16,403 nucleotides of DNA from NCBI GenBank assembly GCA_020048255.1, contig JAIFMR010000110.1, forward strand, positions 1 to 16,403. Direction: 5' to 3'. The position numbers and the translations under genes were made by a program. Position 1 is the stretch's first letter; every line of letters begins with the position of its first letter. A model generated the notes under the pieces. The model did not search any database. It was given only the letters and a program-made list of their open reading frames with translations, and was not told where the DNA came from. This document shows positions 7,618 through 15,013 of the stretch, piece by piece. The stretch comes from Rhodoferax sp. (GTDB taxonomy: Bacteria > Pseudomonadota > Gammaproteobacteria > Burkholderiales > Burkholderiaceae_C).

Positions 7618-7647
7618 AAAAAAGGGGGCGCGAACCAACGCGCCCCC
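7618..7647 (-). terminator. Rho-independent terminator of the octahaem nitrite reductase gene
   Basis: On the minus strand GGGGGCGCG, a 6-nt loop (TTGGTT) and CGCGCCCCC form a perfect 9-bp GC stem (7624-7647), followed at once by TTTTTT (7618-7623). It starts 28 nt after the reductase stop and lies before the CcmF-like gene. This is a classic intrinsic terminator. It would separate the abundant reductase mRNA from the assembly genes, allowing only readthrough. Confidence 0.92.
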
Positions 7648-7674
7648 GCATCAACTCACCCGAATATCAACGGT

Positions 7675-9417
7675 TCACTTGGCTGCCGTTGTTGTTTTTG
7701 CTGCAATCGCTTCCGTCAACACCTTGATGCCCGCTTGCGATTCATTCATCGACTTGGTTAGCGAATCCCGTGCAGCAGCCGGGTTGTGGAAACCAACCGA
7801 GTTCTCTGCTGTCCACCATTCCCAGAAAATGTGTGCTTGGTCATGGTTGGTCTGAGCCGCCTTGATGGCTTCTTCGGGCACGCCAGCAGCGCGGGCTTTC
7901 GGGAAGGTATCTATCAACTGTGCCAGCCAGTACTCAGCCTTGGCCAGCTTGCCGCGGGTGTAGTTCTGGATCGCGTCAATTTGATACTTGGCATTTTCTT
8001 CAGTCATTTCACCGTGGCACTTCACACAAGTTTCCTTGAGCATGGAGCGCGGTGATTTTTGCTGGTGATCGGTGAATGTTTTGCCATTTTTCTCGATCTT
8101 GCGCATGTGGCAGTCCTTGCACTCCACGCCTTCTTTTTCATGCTTGGAGCCCCAATAGGTCTCGGCTTCCGGGTGTTGCAACTTGGACAGGGCAGCGCCG
8201 GTGACGGCATGCTTGAAGTCCTTGAAGTTGATCTGTTGGGCTGCCGCTTTATAGTCAAATACATTGGCCCAGAAGAAGTGATTGGCACGGCGATCCGCCA
8301 TGGTGACGGCGCCACCGGTGGCCGTGTCAATACCCGGGTTGCAGTTGTACTCCACGTGGCATTGGGCACACATCAGGTTGGAGTCGGGTTTGGACAACAA
8401 GCCAATGGCACGGAAGCCGTCACGGAACTCTACCTTCTTGATCGGATTTTTGGCACTCTTGGCTTTGTCCAGAGGGTAAGTCCCCAGACCGCGATCAACC
8501 ACCGCGTTGATCAGCGCATCACGCACCACCCGCGGTGCCGATGAGTGTGGGTCATGGCACATGAAGCAGTTGAGCGAGTGTGTAATGTCCTTGGCGAACT
8601 CAACAGGTTTGGACACGCGGCTCCACTTGGCTTTCGGGTCCGGGTCGCCCATGTACTTCCAGCGCAGGATGTTGTCGAACGACTTGCAATTCATACACAC
8701 GGGATTGGCAGCCGTTGCTACCTGGGGCATGAACGCCTTCTGGTCAGTATTGCTGGGGTCGCTGTCCTTGAGAATGACTGTCCACAAATTGGATACGGCA
8801 TTGCGTGCATCCGTGATGCGAGTCCAGTCCTTCATCTGGAAGCGGCCTCCGTAGGCACGATCCACAATGAGGTGGTCCAGGGTCATGAAGACGTGGCTGC
8901 GCGGCTCGGCATGCTCTTTGGTAAAGCCATGCGGTGCCATCAGCTTGTCAAACATGGGGGAAACACCCCGCATCGTCGCCTTTTCCAGTTTGGCACCGGA
9001 GTCGTAGTTCATGTTGGCGAAGGTGTTGAACTGTTCCTGGTGGCAGGTTGCGCAAGCTGCATGGTCGGTCCGGGTGCCGATAGACGCCTGGGTCGGTGCC
9101 AGAGGTTTGCCGTCGTTCTTGACGTGCTCATCAGAACCGGTATGACAGTAGGCGCAATTCACGCTGGCGTGTTTGCTGCTCACGTGAAATTCTTTGATGT
9201 CCTTGTGGCAACCGTAGCAGGATGCCACATCCACCATCTTGATCTTTGCCTCTGCCGACTTGGCGAGGTTGCCTTTCATCTGACTGACCGTGGAATCCTG
9301 CTGCTTCGAATATGCCGGATCCGGCCCTGACGCCAGGGCGCCCGATGCACCGAACAGCACGGCAGCGCAAACCGCTACTGTTCGGGCGAGCCGACGCAAG
9401 AACTTGCTGGTACTCAT
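7675..9417 (-). CDS. Octahaem cytochrome c nitrite reductase (ONR, ammonia-forming)
   Basis: 580 aa from ATG 9417 (AGGGTGAG upstream); a GTG at 9426 is in frame but overlaps that site. After a signal peptide (about 1-30) come eight haem motifs: CYGCH 67, CAYCH 88, CATCH 122, CMNCK 241, CFMCH 284, CAQCH 350, CKDCH 433 and CVKCH 464. The last five follow NrfA order, with the lysine-ligated catalytic haem first (K245). By alignment from memory, the active-site residues are R187, Y357 and H415, with E356 and Q414 as calcium ligands. Three extra N-terminal haems and the order of motifs match Thioalkalivibrio TvNiR, and Y357-N-C359 repeats its Tyr-Cys cross-link pair. The expected reaction is nitrite to ammonium with six electrons; TvNiR-type enzymes also act on hydroxylamine and sulfite. 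A variant FNR box drives it. A pentahaem NrfA is excluded by the three extra haems. Confidence 0.92.
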   Translation of the reverse strand: MSTSKFLRRLARTVAVCAAVLFGASGALASGPDPAYSKQQDSTVSQMKGNLAKSAEAKIKMVDVASCYGCHKDIKEFHVSSKHASVNCAYCHTGSDEHVKNDGKPLAPTQASIGTRTDHAACATCHQEQFNTFANMNYDSGAKLEKATMRGVSPMFDKLMAPHGFTKEHAEPRSHVFMTLDHLIVDRAYGGRFQMKDWTRITDARNAVSNLWTVILKDSDPSNTDQKAFMPQVATAANPVCMNCKSFDNILRWKYMGDPDPKAKWSRVSKPVEFAKDITHSLNCFMCHDPHSSAPRVVRDALINAVVDRGLGTYPLDKAKSAKNPIKKVEFRDGFRAIGLLSKPDSNLMCAQCHVEYNCNPGIDTATGGAVTMADRRANHFFWANVFDYKAAAQQINFKDFKHAVTGAALSKLQHPEAETYWGSKHEKEGVECKDCHMRKIEKNGKTFTDHQQKSPRSMLKETCVKCHGEMTEENAKYQIDAIQNYTRGKLAKAEYWLAQLIDTFPKARAAGVPEEAIKAAQTNHDQAHIFWEWWTAENSVGFHNPAAARDSLTKSMNESQAGIKVLTEAIAAKTTTAAK

Positions 9418-9458
9418 CTTTCTCACCCTCTCAGTTGATTAATAAAGACCCTATTACC

Positions 9459-9507
9459 GTCGAGGAGTCTAGAAAGCGCCCAAAAAAATAACCTTAATCT
9501 AGTTCAA
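9459..9507 (-). promoter_or_regulatory. FNR/DNR-type promoter of the octahaem nitrite reductase
   Basis: On the minus strand TTGAACTAGATTAA (9494-9507), followed by G, is the same 15-mer as at 3015-3029. After exactly 22 bp comes TAGACT (9466-9471), a -10-like hexamer identical to that of the nap promoter. The predicted start is near 9459, with a 42-nt leader to ATG 9417. No good -35 is seen, as expected for class II activation. Confidence 0.7.
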
Positions 9508-9613
9508 GAATTTCAGATGCGACGCTCGGGAAATGGGGCAATTTGCGCATCACTCGTAGTTTGCGTGATCCAACGCAACAAGCGGACAAATAGGGCCATG
9601 ACAAGCAGAAAAC

Positions 9614-9662
9614 TTAATATGGTTCAATTTTTTTGCTGCTGGCGACTATTAGACTTTGCCGC
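9614..9662 (+). promoter_or_regulatory. FNR/DNR-type promoter of the nap operon
   Basis: The box TTAATATGGTTCAA (9614-9627) is, on the other strand, TTGAACCATATTAA, the same variant FNR site with a different core. A 22-bp spacer leads to TAGACT (9650-9655). The predicted start is near 9662, 40 nt before the napD ATG. The architecture is the same as for the divergent reductase promoter about 120 bp away, so the two reductases have separate but matching switches. Confidence 0.68.
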
Positions 9663-9701
9663 CGCCAGTGCATATTGCACGCTGATGTCGGCAAATCCAT
9701 C

Positions 9702-9962
9702 ATGAATATCTCAAGTGCCATCGTTTATGCCAAACCTCTGCACGAAACCGCTTTGCGCGCGCAACTGACGGCATTGCCCGGAGTTGAAATCCACGCCAAC
9801 ACTGAAGACGGTCGCCTCATCGTGACACTGGAGTGCGACGACGATGAGCAATCAATTGATCTTTACAAAACCATCGAACACCTGCCTGGGGTGCTATCGG
9901 TGGCCATGATTTACCAGCAAACCGAATCCAACCCAGATCAGGAGTTAACGCCATGCAAGTAA
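9702..9962 (+). CDS. napD: NapD, chaperone of the periplasmic nitrate reductase
   Basis: 86 aa. Start at ATG 9702 (N-terminal MNISSAIVYA), the usual beginning of NapD; an in-frame extension to 9633 would run into the promoter. It has the family pattern: an early strand with SAIVYAKP, LPGVEIHA in the middle, an acidic run (CDDDEQ) and LPGVLSVAMIY near the end, giving a small ferredoxin-like fold. NapD binds the Tat signal peptide of NapA in the cytoplasm and holds back export until the molybdenum cofactor is in. Its stop overlaps the napA start by 10 nt. It lacks a clear Shine-Dalgarno sequence. Confidence 0.9.
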   Translation: MNISSAIVYAKPLHETALRAQLTALPGVEIHANTEDGRLIVTLECDDDEQSIDLYKTIEHLPGVLSVAMIYQQTESNPDQELTPCK

Positions 9963-12407
9963 CCCGTCGTGAATTGATCAAAGCCAATGCTGTTACCGCG
10001 GCGGCTGCTGTGATTGGCATAAGCATACCGGGGGCTCAGGCATTGGCCCAATCTGGCACCAATGAAGGTGTTCGCTGGGACAAGGGTGTGTGCCGATTTT
10101 GCGGCACCGGCTGTGGCGTGTTAATCGGCACCAAGGACAACCGGATTGTGGCGACCCAGGGCGACCCGGATGCGCCGGTGAACAAGGGACTCAACTGCAT
10201 CAAGGGTTATTTCCTGTCCAAAATCATGTACGGCAAAGACCGCCTGACCGAGCCGCTGTTGCGCATGAAAGATGGCAAATACGACAAAAACGGCGAGTTT
10301 GCCCATGTGTCCTGGAAGCAGGCCTTCGACATCATGGAAGAAAAGGCTAAAGCCGCACTCAAGGCCAACGGCCCCAAATCGGTGGGCATGTTTGGCTCGG
10401 GCCAATGGACCATCTGGGAGGGTTATGCCGCCGCCAAGCTGTTCAAGGCCGGTTTTAGATCCAACAACATCGACCCCAACGCACGCCATTGCATGGCCAG
10501 CGCGGTAGCCGGTTTCATGCGCACCTTTGGCATTGACGAGCCCATGGGCTGTTATGACGATGCCGAACACGCCGATGCCTTTGTGCTCTGGGGCGCCAAC
10601 ATGGCCGAGATGCACCCGATTTTGTGGAGCCGCATCACCGACCGGCGCCTGACCGCCAAACACGTCAAGCTACAGGTGCTGTCCACTTTCACCCACCGCT
10701 CCTGTGAGCTCGCCGATGCCGAACTGATCTTCAACCCGCAGAGCGATCTGGCGATCCTGAACTACATCTGCAACTACATCATCCAGAACGGTGCGGTGAA
10801 TGAGGCTTTTGTCAAACGCAATGTGAATTTCCGCAAGGGCGTGACCGACATCGGCTATGGCTTGCGGCCCAACCACCCGCTAGAGCAAGTGGCCGGCAAC
10901 AACGGCTACCCCGGTGCCGATGGCAAGCCCAAGGGCAACCCGGGCGCATCAGCCCCCATGACCTTTGATGAATTCAAGGCCTTTGTGTCGGAGTACACGC
11001 TGGACAAGGCGCACCAGATTTCTGGCGTGCCCAAGGACAAGTTGGAGGCGCTGGCCAAGGTCTACGCCGACCCGAAAACCAAGGTGGTGTCGTACTGGAC
11101 CATGGGCTTTAACCAGCACACGCGTGGCACCTGGGTCAACAACATGATCTACAACGTGCACCTGCTGGTGGGCAAAATCTCGGAGCCGGGCAATGGGCCG
11201 TTTTCACTCACTGGCCAGCCGTCCGCCTGCGGCACCGCGCGCGAAGTGGGCACCTTTGCCCACCGCCTGCCCGCCGACATGGAGGTCACCAACCCGGCCC
11301 ACCGGGCGATTGCCGAGAAGCAGTGGAAGCTGCCCGCTGGCACGGTGCCGGACTGGGTTGGCTTGCACGCTGTGGCCCAAAGCCGCGCGCTGAAAGACGG
11401 CAAGCTCAACTTCTACTGGACCACCACCACCAACAACATGCAGGCCGGGCCCAACATCAACGATGAAATCTGGCCTGGGTTCCGCAACCCGGCCAACTTC
11501 ATTGTGGTGTCGGACGCTTACCCTACCGTGACCGCCATGGCGGCAGATCTGATCTTGCCCTCGGCGATGTGGGCTGAAAAGGAAGGCGCGTTTGGCAATG
11601 CCGAGCGCCGCACCCAGTTCTGGCGCCAGCAGGTGCCGGCACCGGGCAAGTCCAAGTCCGACTTGTGGCAATACGTTGAGTTTTCCAAGCGCTTCAAGGT
11701 CGAAGAAGTCTGGCCGGCCGACCTGATGGCCAAAGCCCCTGAGCTCAAGGGCAAAACCCTGTACGACGTGTTGTACGCCAATGGCCAGGTCAACAAGTTT
11801 CCTGCCTCTGAAATCCAGAAGGGCTTTGACAATGACGAGGCCAAAGACTTCGGTTTCTATCTGCAAAAGGGACTGTTTGAAGAATACGCCGAGTTTGGCC
11901 GCGGTCATGCCCACGACCTAGCCCCGTTCGAGACCTACCACCAGGCGCGCGGTCTGCGCTGGCCGGTGGTGGACAACAAGGAAACCCTGTGGCGCTTCCG
12001 CGAAGGTTTCGACCCCTATGTAAAAAAAGGCGAAGGTGTCAAGTTTTACGGCAAGCCCGATGGCAAGGCCTGGATTTTCGCCCTGCCCTGGCAACCGGCG
12101 GCCGAGGCACCCGATGCCGAGTTTGACTCTGTACCGTGCCATGCCCGATGCCTGGCTGTACATGCACCCGGATGACGCGAAGAAGCGCGGCCTGCAACGC
12201 GGCGACACGGTCAAGGTGTCAACCCGGCGCGGTGAACTCAGTACCAAGGTGGAAACCCGTGGGCGCAACAAGCCACCGCTGGGACTGGTGTTCATGCCGT
12301 TTTTTGACGAACACCGGTTGGTCAACAAACTGACGCTGGACGCCACTTGCCCGATCTCGAAAGAGACTGATTTCAAGAAATGCGCATGCAAGGTGGTGAA
12401 GGCCTGA
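9953..12407 (+). pseudogene. napA: napA, periplasmic nitrate reductase catalytic subunit, frameshifted by an apparent deletion
   Basis: The Mo-bisMGD nitrate reductase. A Tat signal (TRRELIK at 4-10, cleaved near ALAQ) precedes a 4Fe-4S motif (C47, C50, C54, C82) and the Mo-ligand cysteine in RHCMASA (C180). The first frame is normal to E-F-D (723-725, to 12127), then runs 15 residues out of phase and stops at 12175. The expected C-terminus continues in another frame from CTGTACCGT (12129), reading LYRAMPDAW to the stop at 12405-12407, including RGRNKPP and CPISKETDFKKCA. Between these parts NapA proteins normally have about 23 residues with the conserved TGRVLEHWHSGSMT stretch that binds the cofactor. 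The total fits a loss of 68 nt. Start: AGGAG 8 nt before ATG. As sequenced it should give no active enzyme; a sequencing or assembly error is the alternative. Confidence 0.85.
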
Positions 12408-12624
12408 ACTTCTGGGCTCTGAACGTGACATATTTTGCTCTAGTCACATTTCCGAAAACCCGCAGTGCACGCCGGGTATCCGACTACGCGAATGTCCCCC
12501 GGCTTGGGCTGCGCCCAAGCCTCCTCCTTAATTTGGCAAAACCCCAAGTCCACGCTCCGTCAGACACCCGACGCACACTGCTAAACGTTATTGGCTTCGT
12601 TTTCATTGCTTAAGCCTATTCATC
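12408..12624. other. 217-nt non-coding insert between napA and napG
   Basis: Nap genes elsewhere in this operon overlap or are closely spaced, so this gap is unusual. It holds a perfect hairpin, GGCTTGGGC (12501-12509), TGC, GCCCAAGCC (12513-12521), which lacks a T-run. No ribosome site for napG is visible at its right end. It may be a small inserted repeat element or a relic; I cannot identify it, and no promoter stands out. Confidence 0.55.
12501..12521. repeat. Perfect hairpin inside the napA-napG gap
   Basis: A 9-bp perfect stem with a 3-nt loop, GC-rich, with CTCCTCCTTAA following. There is no T-run on either side. It could be an mRNA-stability element, a weak terminator, or the core of a REP-like or miniature element. 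Confidence 0.5.
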
Positions 12625-13446
12625 ATGTCACGCCCCTCTGACCGCCGTGAGTTTTTGCTGGACACCGCCAAGATGGCTTGCGGTGTGGGGGCGCTTGGGC
12701 TGGGTTTGGGGCTGGTAAGCCGGCAAGCCAAGGCACTGCCTGCGGGTGCGATTCGCCCACCCGGTGCGGGTACGGAGGACGATTTTCAGGGGGCTTGTAT
12801 TCGCTGCGGTTTGTGCGTGCGCGATTGCCCGTATGACATCCTGAAGCTTGCCACGCCTGAGCAACCCGTGGCGACCGGCACGCCGTTTTTTGTGGCGCGC
12901 GCCAAACCCTGCGAGATGTGTGAGGACATTCCCTGCATCAAAGCCTGCCCCACCGGTGCGCTGGACCACCAGCTCACCGACATCAAAAAGTCCAAAATGG
13001 GCCTGGCGGTGCTGGTCGATCATGAGACCTGCCTGAACTTTCTGGGCCTGCGCTGTGACGTGTGTTACCGGGTCTGCCCAGTCATCGACAAAGCCATCAC
13101 GCTGGACCTGCAGCACAACCAGCGCACTTCCAAACACGCCATGTTCTTGCCCACGGTGCATTCCGAGGCCTGTACCGGCTGTGGCAAGTGTGAGGCCTCG
13201 TGTGTGCTGGAAGTGGCCGCCATCAAGGTTTACCCGGTCAAACTGGCCAAAGGCGAGCTGGGTACACATTACCGCTTGGGCTGGGAAGAAAAGCGCAAGG
13301 AAGGCAAGTCGCTGGTGGAAAACCGCAACCTGCGTGATCTGCCCGACCGTCTACCCGAGGGCGTCAAGCTACCCGGTCACTGGGATCCCGGCAGCACCGC
13401 AGCCCCCAGCGGCAACACCCCTTTACCGGATGAGGCCGCGCGATGA
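12625..13446 (+). CDS. napG: NapG, ferredoxin-type quinol-dehydrogenase subunit
   Basis: 273 aa. A Tat-like leader (DRREFLLDTAK, then a hydrophobic stretch about 18-32) is followed by four 4Fe-4S cysteine sets: 58/61/64/68, 96/99/104/108, 136/144/147/151 and 183/186/189/193. This is the NapG/MauN pattern. NapG sits in the periplasm on the membrane partner NapH and passes electrons from quinol toward NapB and NapA. Its stop overlaps the napH start (ATGA). No clear Shine-Dalgarno sequence precedes ATG 12625, which follows the unusual insert. Confidence 0.93.
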   Translation: MSRPSDRREFLLDTAKMACGVGALGLGLGLVSRQAKALPAGAIRPPGAGTEDDFQGACIRCGLCVRDCPYDILKLATPEQPVATGTPFFVARAKPCEMCEDIPCIKACPTGALDHQLTDIKKSKMGLAVLVDHETCLNFLGLRCDVCYRVCPVIDKAITLDLQHNQRTSKHAMFLPTVHSEACTGCGKCEASCVLEVAAIKVYPVKLAKGELGTHYRLGWEEKRKEGKSLVENRNLRDLPDRLPEGVKLPGHWDPGSTAAPSGNTPLPDEAAR

Positions 13447-14339
13447 GCCACCCCGCCATGAAACTGGCCCAAGAGGCCATTGAAGCCAAGGGCTGGTGGC
13501 GCGCGCACCGCTTTTTAGTGCTTCGGCGCTTGTCGCAGATCACTATATTGCTATTATTTTTGATGGGTCCTTGGTTTGGATGGTGGCTGGTCAAGGGCAA
13601 CCTGAATTACAGCCTGACACTGGGCGTGCTGCCCCTGGCCGACCCGCTGGTGCTGCTGCAGTCGGTGCTGACGCGCCATGTGCCCGAGCGCAACGCCCTG
13701 ATTGGCGCGTTGATCATTCTGGTGTTTTACCTGACGGTAGGCGGGCGGGTGTATTGCTCGTGGGTCTGCCCGGTCAATCTGGTCACCGATGCGGCCAGCG
13801 CGCTGCGCCGCAAGCTCGACATTCGCGGTGGTGCCGACTTGCCACGCAACACGCGTTACTGGGTTTTGGGCCTGATATTGGTTCTGGCGGCTACCACTGG
13901 CGGCATCGTCTGGGAGCTGGTCAACCCGGTGTCGATGTTGCCACGAGGGCTGATGTTTGGCATGGGTGCGGGTTGGCTGCTGATCGCGGGCATCTTCTTG
14001 TTTGACTTGTTTGTCATGAAACGCGGCTGGTGCAGCCACCTGTGTCCGGTGGGTGCTTTTTACGGCCTGCTAGGGCGTTTTAGCTTGTTGCGGGTGTCCG
14101 CCACCAAGCGCGCTGCCTGCAACGATTGCCTGGACTGCTTTACCGTTTGCCCAGAGCAACAAGTTATCAAGCTGCCACTGAAAGGGGCAGCCAAAGGTGC
14201 CAGCCCGATCATCCTGTCAGGGAACTGCACCAACTGCGGCCGCTGCTTGGATGTCTGCTCCAAAGACGTATTTTCCTTTGGCACCCGGTTCAGTTCAGGT
14301 GCCAAACCACCCCACAGCCCCGCGCTGCCGCCCACCTGA
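13443..14339 (+). CDS. napH: NapH, membrane quinol dehydrogenase subunit
   Basis: 298 aa, an integral membrane protein with several spans (about 31-50, 85-103, 139-160 and 174-192). It has two CX3CP motifs (C105-P110 and C197-P202), typical of NapH, and two C-terminal 4Fe-4S sets in the cytoplasm (226/229/232/236 and 262/265/268/272). NapH oxidises quinol and hands electrons to NapG. Because napC is absent from the operon, NapGH is probably the only quinol route to NapB here, as in epsilonproteobacterial Nap systems. It is translationally coupled to napG. Confidence 0.93.
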   Translation: MSHPAMKLAQEAIEAKGWWRAHRFLVLRRLSQITILLLFLMGPWFGWWLVKGNLNYSLTLGVLPLADPLVLLQSVLTRHVPERNALIGALIILVFYLTVGGRVYCSWVCPVNLVTDAASALRRKLDIRGGADLPRNTRYWVLGLILVLAATTGGIVWELVNPVSMLPRGLMFGMGAGWLLIAGIFLFDLFVMKRGWCSHLCPVGAFYGLLGRFSLLRVSATKRAACNDCLDCFTVCPEQQVIKLPLKGAAKGASPIILSGNCTNCGRCLDVCSKDVFSFGTRFSSGAKPPHSPALPPT

Positions 14340-14372
14340 TTTCACCGACTCAATCACATTGGAGACACCATC

Positions 14373-14816
14373 ATGAAGATGACCCTCAAACTTTCACTGA
14401 TCGCCATGCTGGCCGTTACCGTCGTCGCCTGCGCGAGCACCGCCGCCGTTCAGTTGAGCAGTTTGCGTGACAGCAGTGTGCCCACAACCGATACAGCACC
14501 GTCAACAAAGGCTTATGTCGGCAAGCGTCCGGGACAACACGCCCTGATCGTGCGCGCCTTTGAGACCCAGCCGCCGCTAATTCCCCACACCATTGAAAAT
14601 TATGAAATCAATGCGACGGAGAACGCTTGCTGGGAGTGCCACAACAGCAACGATTTCAAGGGCAAGCCGATGCCAATGGTCGGCAAGAGCCATCTGCTAG
14701 GCCCGGTGGTGACCGATGTGACACCCAAGCTGAACATGCAACGCTGGCAATGCGACAACTGCCATGTGCCACAAGTCGATGCCAAGCCGCTGGTGGACAA
14801 CAACTTCAAGAGCTGA
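14373..14816 (+). CDS. napB: NapB, dihaem electron-transfer subunit of nitrate reductase
   Basis: 147 aa. A leader (about 1-24) precedes two haem c motifs, CWECH (86-90) and CDNCH (127-131), with H72 (PPLIPHTIENYEI) and H107 (GKSHLLGP) as distal ligands, a bis-His dihaem layout conserved in NapB. It carries electrons from NapG to NapA. VVAC (17-20) resembles a lipobox, so membrane anchoring is possible but uncertain. The ribosome site GGAG is 8 nt upstream. It is the last gene of napDAGHB. Confidence 0.93.
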   Translation: MKMTLKLSLIAMLAVTVVACASTAAVQLSSLRDSSVPTTDTAPSTKAYVGKRPGQHALIVRAFETQPPLIPHTIENYEINATENACWECHNSNDFKGKPMPMVGKSHLLGPVVTDVTPKLNMQRWQCDNCHVPQVDAKPLVDNNFKS

Positions 14817-14837
14817 AGATCCCAATCCAACGTGGCA

Positions 14838-14858
14838 AGTCTGCAGTTCAAGCAGACT
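14838..14858. terminator. Stem-loop after napB
   Basis: AGTCTGC (14838-14844) and GCAGACT (14852-14858) form a 7-bp perfect stem with a 7-nt loop, 22 nt past the napB stop. Only a weak GGTTTC follows, so it is at best a modest terminator for the nap operon. Confidence 0.4.
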
Positions 14859-14934
14859 GGTTTCAAGGACCTAGGCTCACAATCTAATCAAAATTGAGCC
14901 CATTGCGCGAGTCCCTCCGCCGGGGACAGACGCA

Positions 14935-14961
14935 GGCCAGCACTCTGGTTGGGTGCTGGCC
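14935..14961. terminator. Stem-loop in the convergent napB / regulator gap
   Basis: GGCCAGCAC (14935-14943) pairs with GTGCTGGCC (14953-14961) around a 9-nt loop. It lies between two converging genes and may separate their transcripts in both directions. No T-run follows directly on either strand, so the terminator role is inferred from position. Confidence 0.4.
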
Positions 14962-15013
14962 AAATCTCCAGCGGTGCCTTTGCAGCTTTTTTCCTTGACG
15001 TCGTCAATTTCAA

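Noticed and set aside
8545..9330. 261-codon open frame on the plus strand
   Set aside because: It is antisense to the octahaem nitrite reductase; its apparent Cys/His content is the mirror of haem codons.
7675..9417. Hydroxylamine oxidoreductase or octahaem tetrathionate reductase
   Set aside because: The VEY, K-x-Q-H and CXXCK landmarks and the C-terminal helix pattern match NrfA/ONR active sites. Hydroxylamine oxidoreductase has an all-CXXCH set, with a different tyrosine cross-link.
9517..9705. 62-codon frame between ONR and napD
   Set aside because: It crosses the nap promoter box and predicted -10 and overlaps the napD start; it has no coding support.
11204..11914. 236-codon open frame on the minus strand
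   Set aside because: It is a shadow of napA in high-GC coding sequence, with no start signal.
9953..12407. Programmed frameshift as the explanation for the split napA
   Set aside because: A programmed shift would leave the product full length. Here about 23 conserved residues are missing at the junction, and no slippery run or stimulatory structure is visible.
12628..13269. 213-codon open frame on the minus strand
   Set aside because: It is antisense to napG, which has four complete Fe-S cysteine sets.
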